Made by a program: the position numbers and the translations under genes
Notes under the pieces: generated by a model
What the model saw: only the letters and a program-made list of their open reading frames with translations
What the model was told of the DNA's origin: nothing
Database searches by the model: none
Assembly: GCA_963853835.1 (NCBI GenBank)
Contig: OY970820.1
Coordinates: 80,782,909-80,846,908, forward strand
Source: Calendula officinalis
Lineage: Eukaryota; Streptophyta; Magnoliopsida; Asterales; Asteraceae
Length of the DNA stretch: 64,000 nucleotides
Direction of reading: 5' to 3'
In this document: positions 12,385-24,330 of the stretch, piece by piece
Layout: the number at the start of each line of letters is the position of its first letter
How positions within the stretch are numbered: the first letter of the stretch is position 1

Positions 12385-12960
12385 ATTTGCAAAGTAAGTT
12401 TGACTTTATTCATAAGTCAAGGTTGGTCAACTAGTGGGTTGTTTACTTTAGTCAAAATTGGGTTTTGACTTTCGTTTAAAATGGTTAGTCAAGGATAAGG
12501 GCATAATATATCATCTACATGTGTATGATAGTGGTTAATGGATTGATGGAAATAATGGTAGTCAAAGGGGTACGACTTTGGCCGTTGAGTAATTCGGATT
12601 GAATTTAGGGATCGAGTATGATTGTTGTTGGACCATGAATGTAAGGTCGATTGTTAAGGAGTTGATGGTTAATGGAACCACTAGTGGATAAAGAAATTAT
12701 CAAGATATGGTTGACTTTGTGCTTAAGTCAAAGATTTGACAATGTTGACAATTTGGTCAAAGCTAGGCATTGACTATCGTTTTGGTCAATTGGCTATTAG
12801 TGATGATTGGGTCATGCCATCCCAATGTGGATAAAGGGATTTGTTAAATGATTGGGAATGTTAAGGTCAAATTGTAAATTTTTGACCCGTTCGGGTATTA
12901 AGAACTCAAGTTTGGGTTTTTGACCCGTTTGGGTATAACGGAGTCAAGTGGGCATTTAAA
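12385..12960 (+). repeat. Dense TTGAC/GTCAA cluster in the LARD interior
   Basis: Within about 570 bp before the 3' LTR the pentamer TTGAC or its complement occurs about 18 times (about one expected). TTGAC is the core of the WRKY W-box. Two near-repeats of TTTTTGACCCG are included. A regulatory role is inference. Confidence 0.5.
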
Positions 12961-13043
12961 TGCATAAGTATCGTTGGATCATGATTTGGAAGTGTAATGA
13001 GGATTGTTAATCCTTGAGTTGATTCCGAGGACGGAATCCTATT

Positions 13044-13057
13044 AAGGGGTGGATAGT
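13044..13057 (+). promoter_or_regulatory. Polypurine tract of the LARD-like element
   Basis: AAGGGGTGGATAG lies directly before the 3' LTR start TGTAACG, at the expected place for plus-strand priming. It is a somewhat impure tract. Confidence 0.6.
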
Positions 13058-15383
13058 TGTAACGACCGGAATTTTCGTTTAATGAATTAAATGGAAATAT
13101 TGAGGAATAAAGGAGGTAAAATATTTAATCGAGCCTCCGTTGTGTTTTATCGAGTGTTTGGATGTTTGGGACTTGGTGTAACCAAGTATGGGTCAAGACT
13201 TGGATGGAAACAAGTTTAAAAGGCAAGAAACTGACCCAGACAGCCCTCGCGGCGCGAGGCAGGCGCGAGCTAGACGCGAGATTGAACAGTGGGTTCAGAG
13301 CTCAGACGCGAGAAGCTCGAGTTGAGGCTCGAGTTGAGACAAGAGCCGCGAGTCAGACGCGAGCCAGTCGCGAGCAAAACGCGAGATCTGTTTTTCAGCG
13401 GCAACCAGCAGGCAAAGCCGCGTCACCTCGCGGCGCGAGGTGGACGCGAGCGGGGCGCGAGGATCGTCAGGAATACATAAAATTGTGTGTAAGCTATGGT
13501 TTCATTTCACCTTCAACCCTACACATAGTGCAGCCGATTTGGGAGTGTTCTTGGTCATTTTTGGAGCTCAAGAGCTCAGATCTTCACCATCTTGAAGGAT
13601 TGAAACATCAAGGGTAAGTATTCTTGATTGTCTTGCTTATCTACCTTGATTGTGAGGTTTGTATGGGTAAAAATGGTGGTTTGGGGAACCAACCATGTCA
13701 TCTTTGGGGAAGATGACTAAACATGGGTGTAGAACACTTATTGTAAGCTTGTAATCGATGTGTACAAGTTGGATTTGAGTTTATTGATGGAAATCTTGAA
13801 CTAGGGTTTGAGATCCCACCAAGTTGGATGAACTTGGTGGTTAGGAATGTAGATATGGATTGTTTGGTGATTAGTTATGGATAATAACTAGTTATTGTGA
13901 TGATATTGATGGTAGGTCAAGAAGACCTAAAGATTTGGTGACTTTGCACAAGTTGGAAAGAAAGGATTCGTGTTAATGGACACGAATTGGAGTTAGCTTG
14001 GCTAATGTGAGTACATGTGAACTTTTAAGCTGAGTACATAGTAAAAGAGTTTTGAAAATGGATAATATCTATCGAGTCTTTATTAATACATATTTTTAAT
14101 AAAGAAAGTGATTAGAAAGATAATGAAATTTGATTGAATTGCTAATAGAACATAGTTATTGAAATTGATGATTTTGCAAGTAAGTGTGATTAGATTAAAT
14201 GATTAATGAGGTTATTGATAAAAAGTATTAATAATGATAATGGCTAAAAGAGTATGAAATTGGCTTTTGTTAGTAAGAATTGATAATTAAGCAAATGACA
14301 AAGATTTTAAAGTAATAACGTTTATTAGTAAAATATACTAATAAAAGTAGTGTTATCACGTTAAGAGAACAAGTATAATTTGACTAGCATTATGTATGCG
14401 CCTTAGTCAATGTAAAGGTAATCTATTTATGAATATGAATAATAAGAAATGAATCTTATTAGCAGATTTAAGGATAAAGTATATGATGATAATGTTGAGG
14501 AAAGATAAATGAAATATGATTATGCTAAAAGAGAATCATATGATAATTAGAATAGATGTAGTCTAATTTGTGTTTGATTATTAATTGGTGGGGTATAGGC
14601 CCGTATTTTATGTTCAATGTGTGTAACAAAAGTATCCGGATAACGATAACCCATTTATGGGGGAGTGAGATTACTACTTGGGGCGGTACCTCCCTGCGCA
14701 AGGGTAGTATATCTATGTGAACGATAACCCGACAATAGGGGGATTATGATAACCCGATAAAAAGGGGGATTACGATAACCCGCGAGACGGGGGATTTGTT
14801 GATCTTGGTAAGTTTGAAAGAACCCCAATTACCATGTGATCTTAATGATAACCCACATCGGGGGAGTTTGCTTCGGAATGATTCGGGGCGTATGTGATAA
14901 AAATGGGTAAGCTTAAGGATAGCTTACGTGTATGTGATTATGTGATGGGTAAGCTTACGGTTAGCTTACTAGTAAGTATGAATAAGCGATAAGAAAATAA
15001 GTTGATAATTAATAAGTGAATAAAGAAAAGAATTGAATAGTAAGGATTTTTTATTATTTTTGAGAATGGGTCGAAAACCCATGTATCTCACGAGACTATT
15101 TTTGTCTCACGTACTACTTTATTTTTGGCTATGTACTCAGGTTCGAGATCGATGGATTAGAGGGTCGCGATAGAAGTGGCCTAGTGTTGTTTAGCTCGGG
15201 AGCTCGTAGGTAGATCCCGTTTATCCTATGGTTATGATATTATAATGTAACACCGGTTTTAATACTCTGATAAATGTTTTAAGTTTTTTTTTTGTTAAAC
15301 CGTATTTTGGGAATATTGAACTTGTAATATTTTTATTTAAAAAAATATGATTTAAAAAGTGTTTTAAAAATTGAGATGTTACA
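13058..15383 (+). repeat. 3' LTR of the LARD-like element
   Basis: Same structure as 7598-9918 with about 98% identity by eye. Differences are concentrated in the first 480 bp (about 18 of 43), including the CpG-rich CGCGAG block, while the next roughly 420 bp are identical. It ends GATGTTACA before the CGCTC duplication. Confidence 0.95.
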
Positions 15384-15605
15384 CGCTCCACATCCGATAT
15401 TCACCCATTTAACTTCATCCATATCCATCATCGGTGGAGCGGATCGGATGGATGATCATTGGGGCGGATGAGAGTTGCCATCCCTAGTGGTAGGAGATGG
15501 CAGTAGGTTGTGGTTGGTAGTGACCGCTAATAAGAAACGAGATAATAAAGTTATTGGTGACCGGTGAGTGGGTAGTTCTAAAGTGCGCATGGTAGTAGTA
15601 TGTAC

Positions 15606-16164
15606 TAGGGATGACAATTTCTGACCCGACACGAAACCCGACCTGAAAGCGACACGAAAATAAACAAATTGGGGTTGGGGTAAAAAATAATTGGGTCAGT
15701 CTCGGGTTGAATCAGCTGACGCGTTTATTAAACAGATTAGGTTCGGGTCAATGATAATTTAAATAGGTCGACCCACCAACCCGTTTAATTATTAAAAATA
15801 TATTTTAAAAAATATATATTTATACTTAATTTATAGTTTACTAGTTAAAACGTAATTAATAGTTTGATAAAAATTAAAAAAATGTTACTTAGTAATATGA
15901 TGTTTAGTATTTTGTTATGAATTTGTGTAATAATAACAACATTTTGACATGTTTGACCGTTTAACTTGTTTGACATGATAACCTCTTTAACCCAGTTTAT
16001 TAAATGGGTTATATGGGTTAGGTTTGGGTTGAAGTTAAACAGGTTAGAGTTGAGATATTTGACCCGTTTATATAAACATGTCGGTTTCGGGTTGAACCTT
16101 TCTGACCCGCTAACTCGCGAACCCGAACCTGTAAACCTGAACCCGGCCTGAATTGCCACCCCTA
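15606..16164. mobile_element. Second hAT-like non-autonomous element
   Basis: Ends TAGGGATGACAATT and AATTGCCACCCCTA are imperfect inverted repeats. Flanking 8-mers GTATGTAC and TTACGTAC match at 6 of 8 positions, consistent with an eroded duplication. The interior is non-coding and rich in GACCCG/CGGGTC motifs, as in similar elements that generate the pattern GACCCGAC...GTCGGG near their ends. Confidence 0.6.
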
Positions 16165-16534
16165 TTACGTACTACTCCCAAATCCTCCATTTCTTCAAGT
16201 CAATTGATCCTACCCGCATTTATACAATAGTTTTCTTTTCATTTGAGTGTATCAGTGTGTGTGTTTTGACAAGTGACATCCATGGTAGATAAATCGAGGG
16301 CCGTTGGTACCTACGCCGTGAGATAATGACTACGAACAATCACGATATGGTTTGCTTAGAATGGTTGTTGAACAGTATTATTAGCATGGTGATTTTCAAA
16401 TATAGGTCAAATAAAATCAAAGTTCCCCAAAATAGATTTAAGTTTCAATTCTCTACAAAACCGTGCGATCGTGCAACTCCAGTAGAACGCCGCCACGTGT
16501 CCGAGTTAGTGCTGTTCAACCTTGTTAGTACTGC
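16165..16534. other. Intergenic, nothing recognisable
   Basis: No repeat ends or conserved coding sequence seen. The open frame at 16326-16571 runs into the duplicated segment and has no motif. Confidence 0.4.
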
Positions 16535-17028
16535 TAGTAAGGTGATGGTTTGTAATATGTGTTTCCTCTAAGTATTATGAGATAGTTCCCCAAGAATAGA
16601 CTTAAATTGGTATATTTTGGTAATTAATTCTTATTAGTAAGGTGATGGTTTGTAATACTTCCTTCGTATCACAATAAGTGATACATTTGAAAGATCACGG
16701 AGTTTGAGGCAAAAGATTAAAGTAAGGTTAAAATATACTAAAGTATGGTTAAAATATATTAAAGTAGATAATTAGTGGATGATAGATCCCACTTTTCTTG
16801 AATAAAGTGATATTAATTAGTTTTAAAAGTAATAGTGAGGGTATAAGGGTAATTTTACTTTATTAAAGTGGATAGTTAGTGAAGGTTGGGTCCCACATTT
16901 TTGCCAAATAAAGTAACTTTGAAAGTATATCACTTATTGTCAAACACCCATAAATGAAAAGTGTATCACTTATTGTGATACGGAGGAAGTATGTGTTTCC
17001 TCTAAGTATTATGAAATAGTTCTTTGAG
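16535..17028. repeat. Duplicated segment; second copy interrupted by a MITE
   Basis: A segment beginning TAGTAAGGTGATGGTTTG and continuing through ATGTGTTTCCTCTAAG occurs uninterrupted at about 16535-16588. It recurs from 16636, where it is broken after GTAATA by the MITE at 16658-16989 and resumes at 16990. The first copy is therefore an empty site for the insertion. Confidence 0.85.
16658..16989. mobile_element. Stowaway-like MITE with TGATACA-type ends
   Basis: A 332-bp element with ends CTTCCTTCGTATCACAATAA and TTATTGTGATACGGAGGAAG and a TA duplication (16656-16657, 16990-16991). The interior repeats AAGTGTATCACTTATT and contains GGGTCCCAC. It is the same family as 35276-35589. Confidence 0.88.
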
Positions 17029-17060
17029 TGACACTTAATTCCTCTATTAATACATTTACG

Positions 17061-17626
17061 ATAGAATAAAGAAATATATTTCACTGTTCATTAAAAATCA
17101 AAATAACGGTGTTTAGTAAGAAACGGAATTACAGAGCTCAAAATATTATAAAAAAAAAATAGCCAAATATTCTTAATATGCCCTTAAAGGTTTTGTTAAT
17201 ATTTGTAATATTTAGTTTTTGCACTTTAACTATTTAATAATGACTTAAATATTATAATTAGACCTCACAATGAATCGGGTTTTAACTCTGATTCGATCCG
17301 AACCCGCAAGAATTATATAGGTTTGGATAAAAGTTTTTGATTATAGAATAAAGAAATATATTTCACTGTTCATTAAAAATCAAAATAACGGTGTTTAGTA
17401 AGAAACGGAGTTACAGAGCTCAAAATATTATAAAAAAAATAATAGCCAAATATTCTTAATATGCCCTTAAAGGTTTTGTTAATATTTGTAAGATTTTAGT
17501 TTTTGCACTTTAACTTTTTAATAATGACTTAAATATTATAATTAGACCTCACAATGAAGCGGGTTTTAACTCTGATTCGATCCGAACCCGCAAGAATTAT
17601 ATAGGTTTGGATAAAAGTTTTTGATT
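17061..17626. repeat. Tandem duplication, two copies of about 282 bp
   Basis: 17061-17342 and 17343-17626 are nearly identical, head to tail, beginning ATAGAATAAAGAAATATATT and ending AAAGTTTTTGATT. Differences are a few substitutions and A-run length changes. Each copy holds a GATTCGATCCGAACCCG motif as in hAT-like interiors. No coding content. Confidence 0.92.
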
Positions 17627-18120
17627 CGTTTACCCGTTAACGATCTGTACCTGTTAATCCTTTTATTAAAAGAGCTGAATATTGATTAATATTGGTGTGA
17701 TCCATTTATAACTCGCCCTACATTATTTTAAAAAGCTAATTTATATTTTTCTTATTTACTATTCGATGCATTTTACTTGCTTGATGTATATTTGGTCCGA
17801 AAAAGCAACTTGCAGAGTTTGTATACCAAATTGCTTCTAATATCATGTTAATTTACAAAAATTACAACTGAAATAACAAAATTAAAGATTTTGTAAACTA
17901 AATTGAATTAATCATACATGATTAATAAAGAAGTAAATTAATATTCTCAAATCTCTGACTCTTCTAAAACTTTTAAAACTAGAATAGTAAATAATATTAG
18001 ATTCATATCCCCGCAACAACGTATGGGTCCAACAATACTCGTTTTTTTCAATAATGATGATGACAAGCCCCTCTAACCTACCCTCGCAGCAGGAAGCGGC
18101 AGTTGTCATTTGAAAGAAAA
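17627..18120. other. Intergenic AT-rich DNA
   Basis: I see no gene, repeat ends or RNA signature. The minus open frame at 17912-18109 shows no recognisable features. Confidence 0.4.
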
Positions 18121-18230
18121 CGCTCTTTGTTTGTATAAGGTTCCAAACCTTCGCACCCTGATGAAAAAGCCTTTTCTTTTCTATCTTATTAGTAAAGCCT
18201 AAATGTCCTTATTGAAGCCTAGCTAACGAT

Positions 18231-18338
18231 ACTGGTTTCTCATGTGGAACCATAGAAGGAATTCAATCACTACTAATTGGTATCTTTATTTATGCATCAA
18301 TGACGATAGATGCATTCGCCATAGTTTCAGCGTTACGG
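18231..18338 (+). pseudogene. nad2: Mitochondrial nad2 fragment (NUMT)
   Basis: An open stretch reads TGFSCGTIEGIQSLLIGIF followed by YASMTIDAFAIVSALR, which I recognise as plant mitochondrial NAD2, a membrane subunit of complex I. The preceding bases (about 18200-18230, ending CTAGCTAACGAT) look like the 3' end of a group II intron, which ends in AY and sits before a nad2 exon. It stops abruptly at 18338, where plastid sequence begins. It is a dead nuclear copy. Confidence 0.72.
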
Positions 18339-18526
<188 letters not shown>

Positions 18527-18736
18527 TAATATAAAATTACCTATCAAATATATCCAAAACCTTTAAAAAAAACGTTGTTAGGAAATTTCTAGGTTAATTC
18601 ATCAAAACATGTAAGAAACAACATGAAATTGTGAAGCTTTCGTAATGAGTACTAACATTATCATACTATTGATCCTATTAAATTAGGTGTTTTTTTTTTT
18701 AAGCAACTCTCAACATGACATTAACTGATATTTCAA

Positions 18737-18890
18737 CCAAGTGGGCTAGTTCACTTGGCCTCCAAGCTTGTCTTGGGAGGATTTTTCCTAGGTGATTATG
18801 GGTTCAAACCCTGAAAAGGTGTGTTCTAACTAGGTGATACTAATTTCTAACCACTAATATATGTAATATTTGCTGGTTCAAAAAAAAAAA
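18737..18890 (+). mobile_element. SINE, complete with target-site duplication
   Basis: A 154-bp tRNA-derived element: box A-like GTGGGCTAGTTCA near the 5' end, box B GGGTTCAAACCC about 70 bp in, and an A-tail (18880-18890). It is flanked by the perfect 14-bp duplication AACTGATATTTCAA (18723-18736, 18891-18904), the mark of LINE-driven retroposition. Confidence 0.88.
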
Positions 18891-18904
18891 AACTGATATT
18901 TCAA

Positions 18905-19733
18905 ATTTTATCTAAAAAATATCACGTTATCTGACACTCTAACTGATACATTCATACCAACAATATCATTCACTTAATATTTGCCTTCTATGTCCAAACC
19001 GAAGCAACTGTTGGCACCGGTATATATAATTATTAATCCTAATTTATGAAAAAGAGATTATACTCAGAATAATTCCACAAACGAACTAGTGTAACAACAA
19101 TTTTGGTGTGGTCATGCGGACAAATATATTACAAAAAGTTTAATACAATACAAATACTACATAAACATAAATTTTGGTACACTAGGTTCGTCCAATGATG
19201 ACTAGGCGCATTGACGGGTCAGCCTAAACTCGCAAAAAGAAGGTAGTTTGTTTAATTTGAAAATCTTAAGATCACATAGTTGGGTTTATTGATTAGATCA
19301 CCGATTTAAAACGAGAAACAAGTCATTTTAGAGTGAATCGAGTCGTACATACTCAAGGTTCTAAAAAACCCCTAAATGGTACTACAAAAAGAAACCAAAC
19401 AAAAAAAAATGTCTTTGACTCTGTGAATTTGTAAGTGGAGGGTCTCTGCCATTGATGAAGGTAAGTGGAAGAGCAAATTAAAAAAAAAAAACGTTTGTCG
19501 AAATTCTTGGTGCTTTTATAAACAATCCAGTTTAACTTCGACAGTACTTAAACTTGCCCAAAAAACGATACCACATGATGTGAAGAAATCCTAGATAATT
19601 TGAACAATAAATTATCATAGATTTGAACAAAAAAGTTGATTCAACAAAAATAACTGAAAACAAGGGATCCTCAATGAAAATAATATAAAGAGTCATCAAC
19701 ATCCAACACAAAATTCCTACCAAGAAACTATGT
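18905..19733. other. Intergenic and RPL13a 3' flank
   Basis: AT-rich with short A-runs (near 19402, 19478). The part next to 19734 should hold the RPL13a 3' UTR. No other feature seen. Confidence 0.45.
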
Positions 19734-21162
<1,429 letters not shown>

Positions 21163-21257
21163 TTTTTCACCACGTTTGCTCTCTCTCGCTCCCTACGCCT
21201 CCCTATCTGGAATCGCAGCAAAATGGAGTGGTTGTTTGTTTATAGAATTAGGGTTCC

Positions 21258-21294
21258 TTAGGGTTTAGTAGTAAGCTGTGTTGGCTAATGGGCC
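21258..21294 (-). promoter_or_regulatory. Telo-box and site II motif of the RPL13a promoter
   Basis: On the minus strand AAACCCTAA (21258-21266) lies about 100 bp upstream of the ATG, with a second AACCCTA half-copy beside it (21249-21255), and GGCCCA (21289-21294) about 25 bp further up. Telo-box plus site II (TGGGCY/RGCCCA) pairs are the characteristic promoter module of plant ribosomal protein genes. The leader (21163-21200) is pyrimidine-rich on the plus strand. Confidence 0.75.
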
Positions 21295-22104
21295 TCTTTT
21301 TGGTCCAGATTGAAATTTCATGGCCTGATCTGAAATTCGAAAAATAAGAACATTATACTTAATATTTATTTTCTATTTTAATTTTTAAAAGGTATTTCAG
21401 TGCTCCTTAACTGGCCAAACTTATATTCGTAATGTATTTAACTTAACCATTTTCATGGATATTTTTTAGAACATTCTTCTGGTCATTTGATAAATTCTTA
21501 TTGATTGAGGAATCGAACACGTAATCTATATGAAGTTATTAAGTAATTATTAAATTTAAAAAATATAAAATAAGAAGATTTTGGAGTAAATTTTAAAGAG
21601 AGTCTGGAATGTTTTTGGGAAAAGATACTAGAAAAATTTTAAATAGTTACATTCTAACCATATTAAGTCTTTTTATGTTCCATTTTATATCATATTATAT
21701 TTTTCTAACTCCAGAACTATTTTTTACAAACAAGATCCAGCTACTTTTGCAAAACATGACCTATATCTTCTAGTATTTGTCTAATCATGATTATTAGAAT
21801 TTAAAAGTTATCATAATACAAGTTTAGACTATGGTCAATAAATCAAAATCGTTCAACTCCACTTCTTAAGTTGCAATGTTGGTATTTTTACTTTACAAAT
21901 TAACCCCCCACCTACACAACACACAGTCATAAGTCCACTCGTTTCCCTCTCACCAACCACTCCATCAAGCTCCCACCTACAATTACATCTTTCACAACCA
22001 ACCACCATTTTTGCAATCCTAAAAGAGTTGTTGACAGATCGCGATTTAGGGCCAAAAAAACTACACATATCTACTACATTCCTGCAACTTTTGTGCGATC
22101 TCTA
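21295..22104. other. Divergent intergenic region between RPL13a and cytochrome b5
   Basis: The two genes point away from each other and share about 940 bp. The middle is AT-rich and shows no repeat. The cytochrome b5 leader lies in the last 100-200 bp; I see no convincing TATA box for it. Confidence 0.5.
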
Positions 22105-23081
22105 ATGGGTAAAGTATTATACACTTTGCAGGAGGTTGCTGAGCACAACGATCCTAAGGACTGCTGGCTCATAATCGATGGAAAGGTACGTTTTTCTATT
22201 GAAAATCGCAAACATGATTCACCACAGATTCATGTGTAGCTTGTGATTACTAGGATTTCCTTTGAATAGTTGATATTTTTTACTTGATTTAAAATTTGAC
22301 TAGTGACGTCGATCGGATCATGGAATTACATTTTTCCGTGGTAGGTGGATTTAGTATATATTCTGATATGTATAAAATTTATTAAAGAGTTAAGCATCAA
22401 CGCATTATTGATGATTAATTTATGTGGATTTGATGGCGATTATGGTTTAGGGTCGGGTGTTGGCTTGTTGCATCAAATAATTTGGGAAATTTTTTATCTT
22501 TGCAAAATTGAAGTAATAAAGTTCATTTTACAATAAAATCATAGTATTAGCTATAACATTTTACAATCATAATCATAATCATTTTACAATTGAAGTAATA
22601 TTTTACATTATTTGATTTAATTTGGTGTCATGTGTTGGGGCAGGTGTTTGATGTGACAAAGTTTTTGGAGGATCATCCTGGTGGTGATGACGTTTTGTTG
22701 TCTGCTACAGGTACAGCACTTTTGATGTGTTCATATTTCCAAGTTTATTCGATAAGGAATATAAAACTATTAAGCAGTTATTAGTATTGGATGGATTTCA
22801 TTAATTTAAAGAATATGTGATTATTTGCAGGAAAAGATGCAACAGATGATTTTGAAGATGTGGGCCACAGTACAACTGCTAAATCAATGATGGATGAATT
22901 TTATGTTGGTGATATAGACGCAGCAACAATTCCCTCAAAGGTTGAGTACAAGCCTCCAAAACAAGCTCATTACAACCAAGACAAAACTTCTGAGTTCATC
23001 ATCAAGATTCTCCAGTTCTTGGTTCCATTGGTGATCTTGGGAGTTGCAGTTGGTATCCGATTCTACACGAAATCATTGTAA
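22105..23081 (+). CDS. Cytochrome b5, ER tail-anchored, complete
   Basis: Three exons, 22105-22185, 22644-22710 and 22831-23081, give 132 residues. Cytochrome b5 is a small haem protein that passes electrons from NADH-cytochrome b5 reductase to fatty-acid desaturases and other ER enzymes. The haem-binding motif HPGG starts at residue 38 (FLEDHPGGDDVLL), and the second axial histidine is H62 (DVGHSTTAK). A C-terminal hydrophobic helix (about 108-126, ILQFLVPLVILGVAVGI) with a short RFYTKSL tail is the membrane anchor. Introns are GT-AG with phases 0 and 1. The start was chosen because it opens the conserved TLQEVAEHN region at the normal distance. The gene looks intact. Confidence 0.96.
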
Positions 23082-23282
23082 GATCGTGATTTGAGGTTTT
23101 CAGAAAATTCTGTTGTTGAAGTCGTGTTCTTGTTTCTTGAATTGTGATACTATATTATACTTCGATCTAAGAGATGAATTGATGGTTGGTTATGATGACT
23201 TTAAGATGGAATTCGAGTGCTTCTTTATATTCTTTTTGTGATTAAAATTGATATATGTGTGCATGTTTTACTGTTTATAGTT

Positions 23283-23400
23283 ACAACAACACGACATCCA
23301 ATCCCGCCAAAGGCGAGGTGTGAAGGAGGTGAGACGTACGTAGATAATATACACTTATATCTCTACCCGGAGGTAGAGAGATTACTTCCCGAAAGTTTTT
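23283..23400 (+). repeat. Degenerate SINE-like segment
   Basis: The order GCCAAAGGCGAGGTGTG, GACGTACGTAGATAAT and CTACCCGGAGGTAGAGAG resembles the body of a common asterid/rosid SINE-like repeat. No clear tail or duplication is visible; recognition is tentative. Confidence 0.35.
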
Positions 23401-23641
23401 TGTAAAAGTGAGTGGGGGAAAAATTAAATAAAATAAAATAAGAATGAGTGATATCGAGTATGTAGATGCATATAAAGTATGAAAAACATATGGAACACAT
23501 AAAGCTTATACAAGATTAAGTAAACAAATAGACATGTGGAGCATGTATGCATATAAGGCATGTGTAGCAACTAAAATATAAACATGAAATACAATGCGAA
23601 GCATTATAATACATATATTAAAGATGATTAAGACATTTAAA

Positions 23642-23716
23642 ACATGTAGATCATGTAAAATATATAAGACATGACATGTAGATCATGTAAAATATACAAG
23701 ACATGACATGACATAT
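23642..23716. repeat. Short tandem repeat, 32-bp unit
   Basis: ACATGTAGATCATGTAAAAT followed by ATATAAGAC recurs twice head to tail (23642, 23674), followed by a third partial ACATGACATGAC. The unit is itself palindromic around ATGTAGATCAT. Confidence 0.75.
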
Positions 23717-24297
23717 GAGACACACAAGTTTATAGGTTTAGAAGTCCTAATGCCACCGAGGGAGGTGCATGGCCACCTCTTGGTGGGGCACTATGTGGAA
23801 AAAAGTTTGGTAATTTTTTTTAGTAGAAATTTTTATATGATTTACTTAAATTTGTATGAAATACTCGGTTAACTTTGGTTCTATATTCACCACTGATTAT
23901 ACTAGTCCTCCAACAAACTTCTATATGAGATTATGTCTTCATAAAGTTCAACATCCTTCGGATCGATCTTGAATTTTGATAACTTTCTTCCACTTATTAT
24001 ATGATCAATCTCTTCTCTTCATCTCATCGATTGTGATGCTTATATTGTTTATACTTCTAGTAGATAATTCGTCGAGCTATTGGAGCTCTTAAATGAAGCA
24101 TGTTTTGTGAATGAGAACTTTGTTCACATGTGGCAAAATTAGTCGGTTGGGTTATAGGTTAGAAATGTGCTTGAGTTAGACCAAATATTTTTAATACGGT
24201 TTAAAACGGTTGCAGCATTTTAACGTCCTTTTGTTGAATTTTATAGATATAGAATTGATTTTTGCAACACAATTTTTTATGTTTATACTATAATGTA

Positions 24298-24330
24298 CTA
24301 GGTTAAAACCCACGCGATGCGGCGGGCTGC
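24298..24330 (-). mobile_element. Helitron-like 3' terminus
   Basis: Read on the minus strand the sequence is a GC hairpin (CCCGC...GCGTGGG), a short TTTTAAC spacer, and CTAG followed by T, i.e. a CTRR end inserted between A and T. This is the Helitron 3' signature. The element would extend to higher coordinates; I could not place its 5' TC end. A diverged relative (CCCGCCG...GCGCGGG) lies at 24490-24515. Confidence 0.5.

Larger units (their letters stand above)
7598..15383 (+). mobile_element. Non-autonomous LTR retrotransposon (LARD-like, Ty3/gypsy origin), complete
   Basis: Two long direct repeats (LTRs, about 2.32 kb) begin TGTAACGACC and end GTTACA, and are flanked by the perfect 5-bp duplication CGCTC (7593-7597, 15384-15388). 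The 3.14-kb interior has a tRNA-iMet primer site right after the left LTR and a purine-rich tract before the right LTR, but no intact ORF. Only a gag relic is visible, so the element is a large retrotransposon derivative that depends on proteins supplied in trans. By eye I count about 43 substitutions and a few short indels between the LTRs (about 1.9%); at 1.3e-8 per site per year this is roughly 0.7 million years. The Ty3/gypsy origin rests on the gag relic and LTR style. Confidence 0.93.
7003..15486. mobile_element. hAT-like non-autonomous element, split by an LTR retrotransposon
   Basis: Ends TAGGGATGG (7003) and CCATCCCTA (to 15486) are inverted repeats, flanked by 8-bp repeats GTGGTGGG (6995-7002) and GTGGTAGG (15487-15494), 7 of 8 identical, as expected for an old hAT insertion. 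With the nested retrotransposon removed the element is about 690 bp and non-coding. A subterminal hairpin GGATGTGGAT...ATCCACATCC lies at 7020-7052. It sits directly 5' of the trihelix coding region. Confidence 0.7.
23082..24297. other. Cytochrome b5 3' flank with short repeats
   Basis: Contains the SINE-like segment at 23283-23400, a run of CATG-rich repeats (23642-23716) and otherwise AT-rich DNA with no coding signal. Confidence 0.5.

Noticed and set aside
13162..13617. 151-residue open frame and its partner at 7702-7938
   Set aside because: It lies in the CpG-rich block of the LTRs. The two LTR copies differ by stop codons, and the residues are only repeats of the CGCGAG word.
22345..22536. 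63-residue open frame between cytochrome b5 exons
   Set aside because: It falls wholly in intron 1 and shows no motif.
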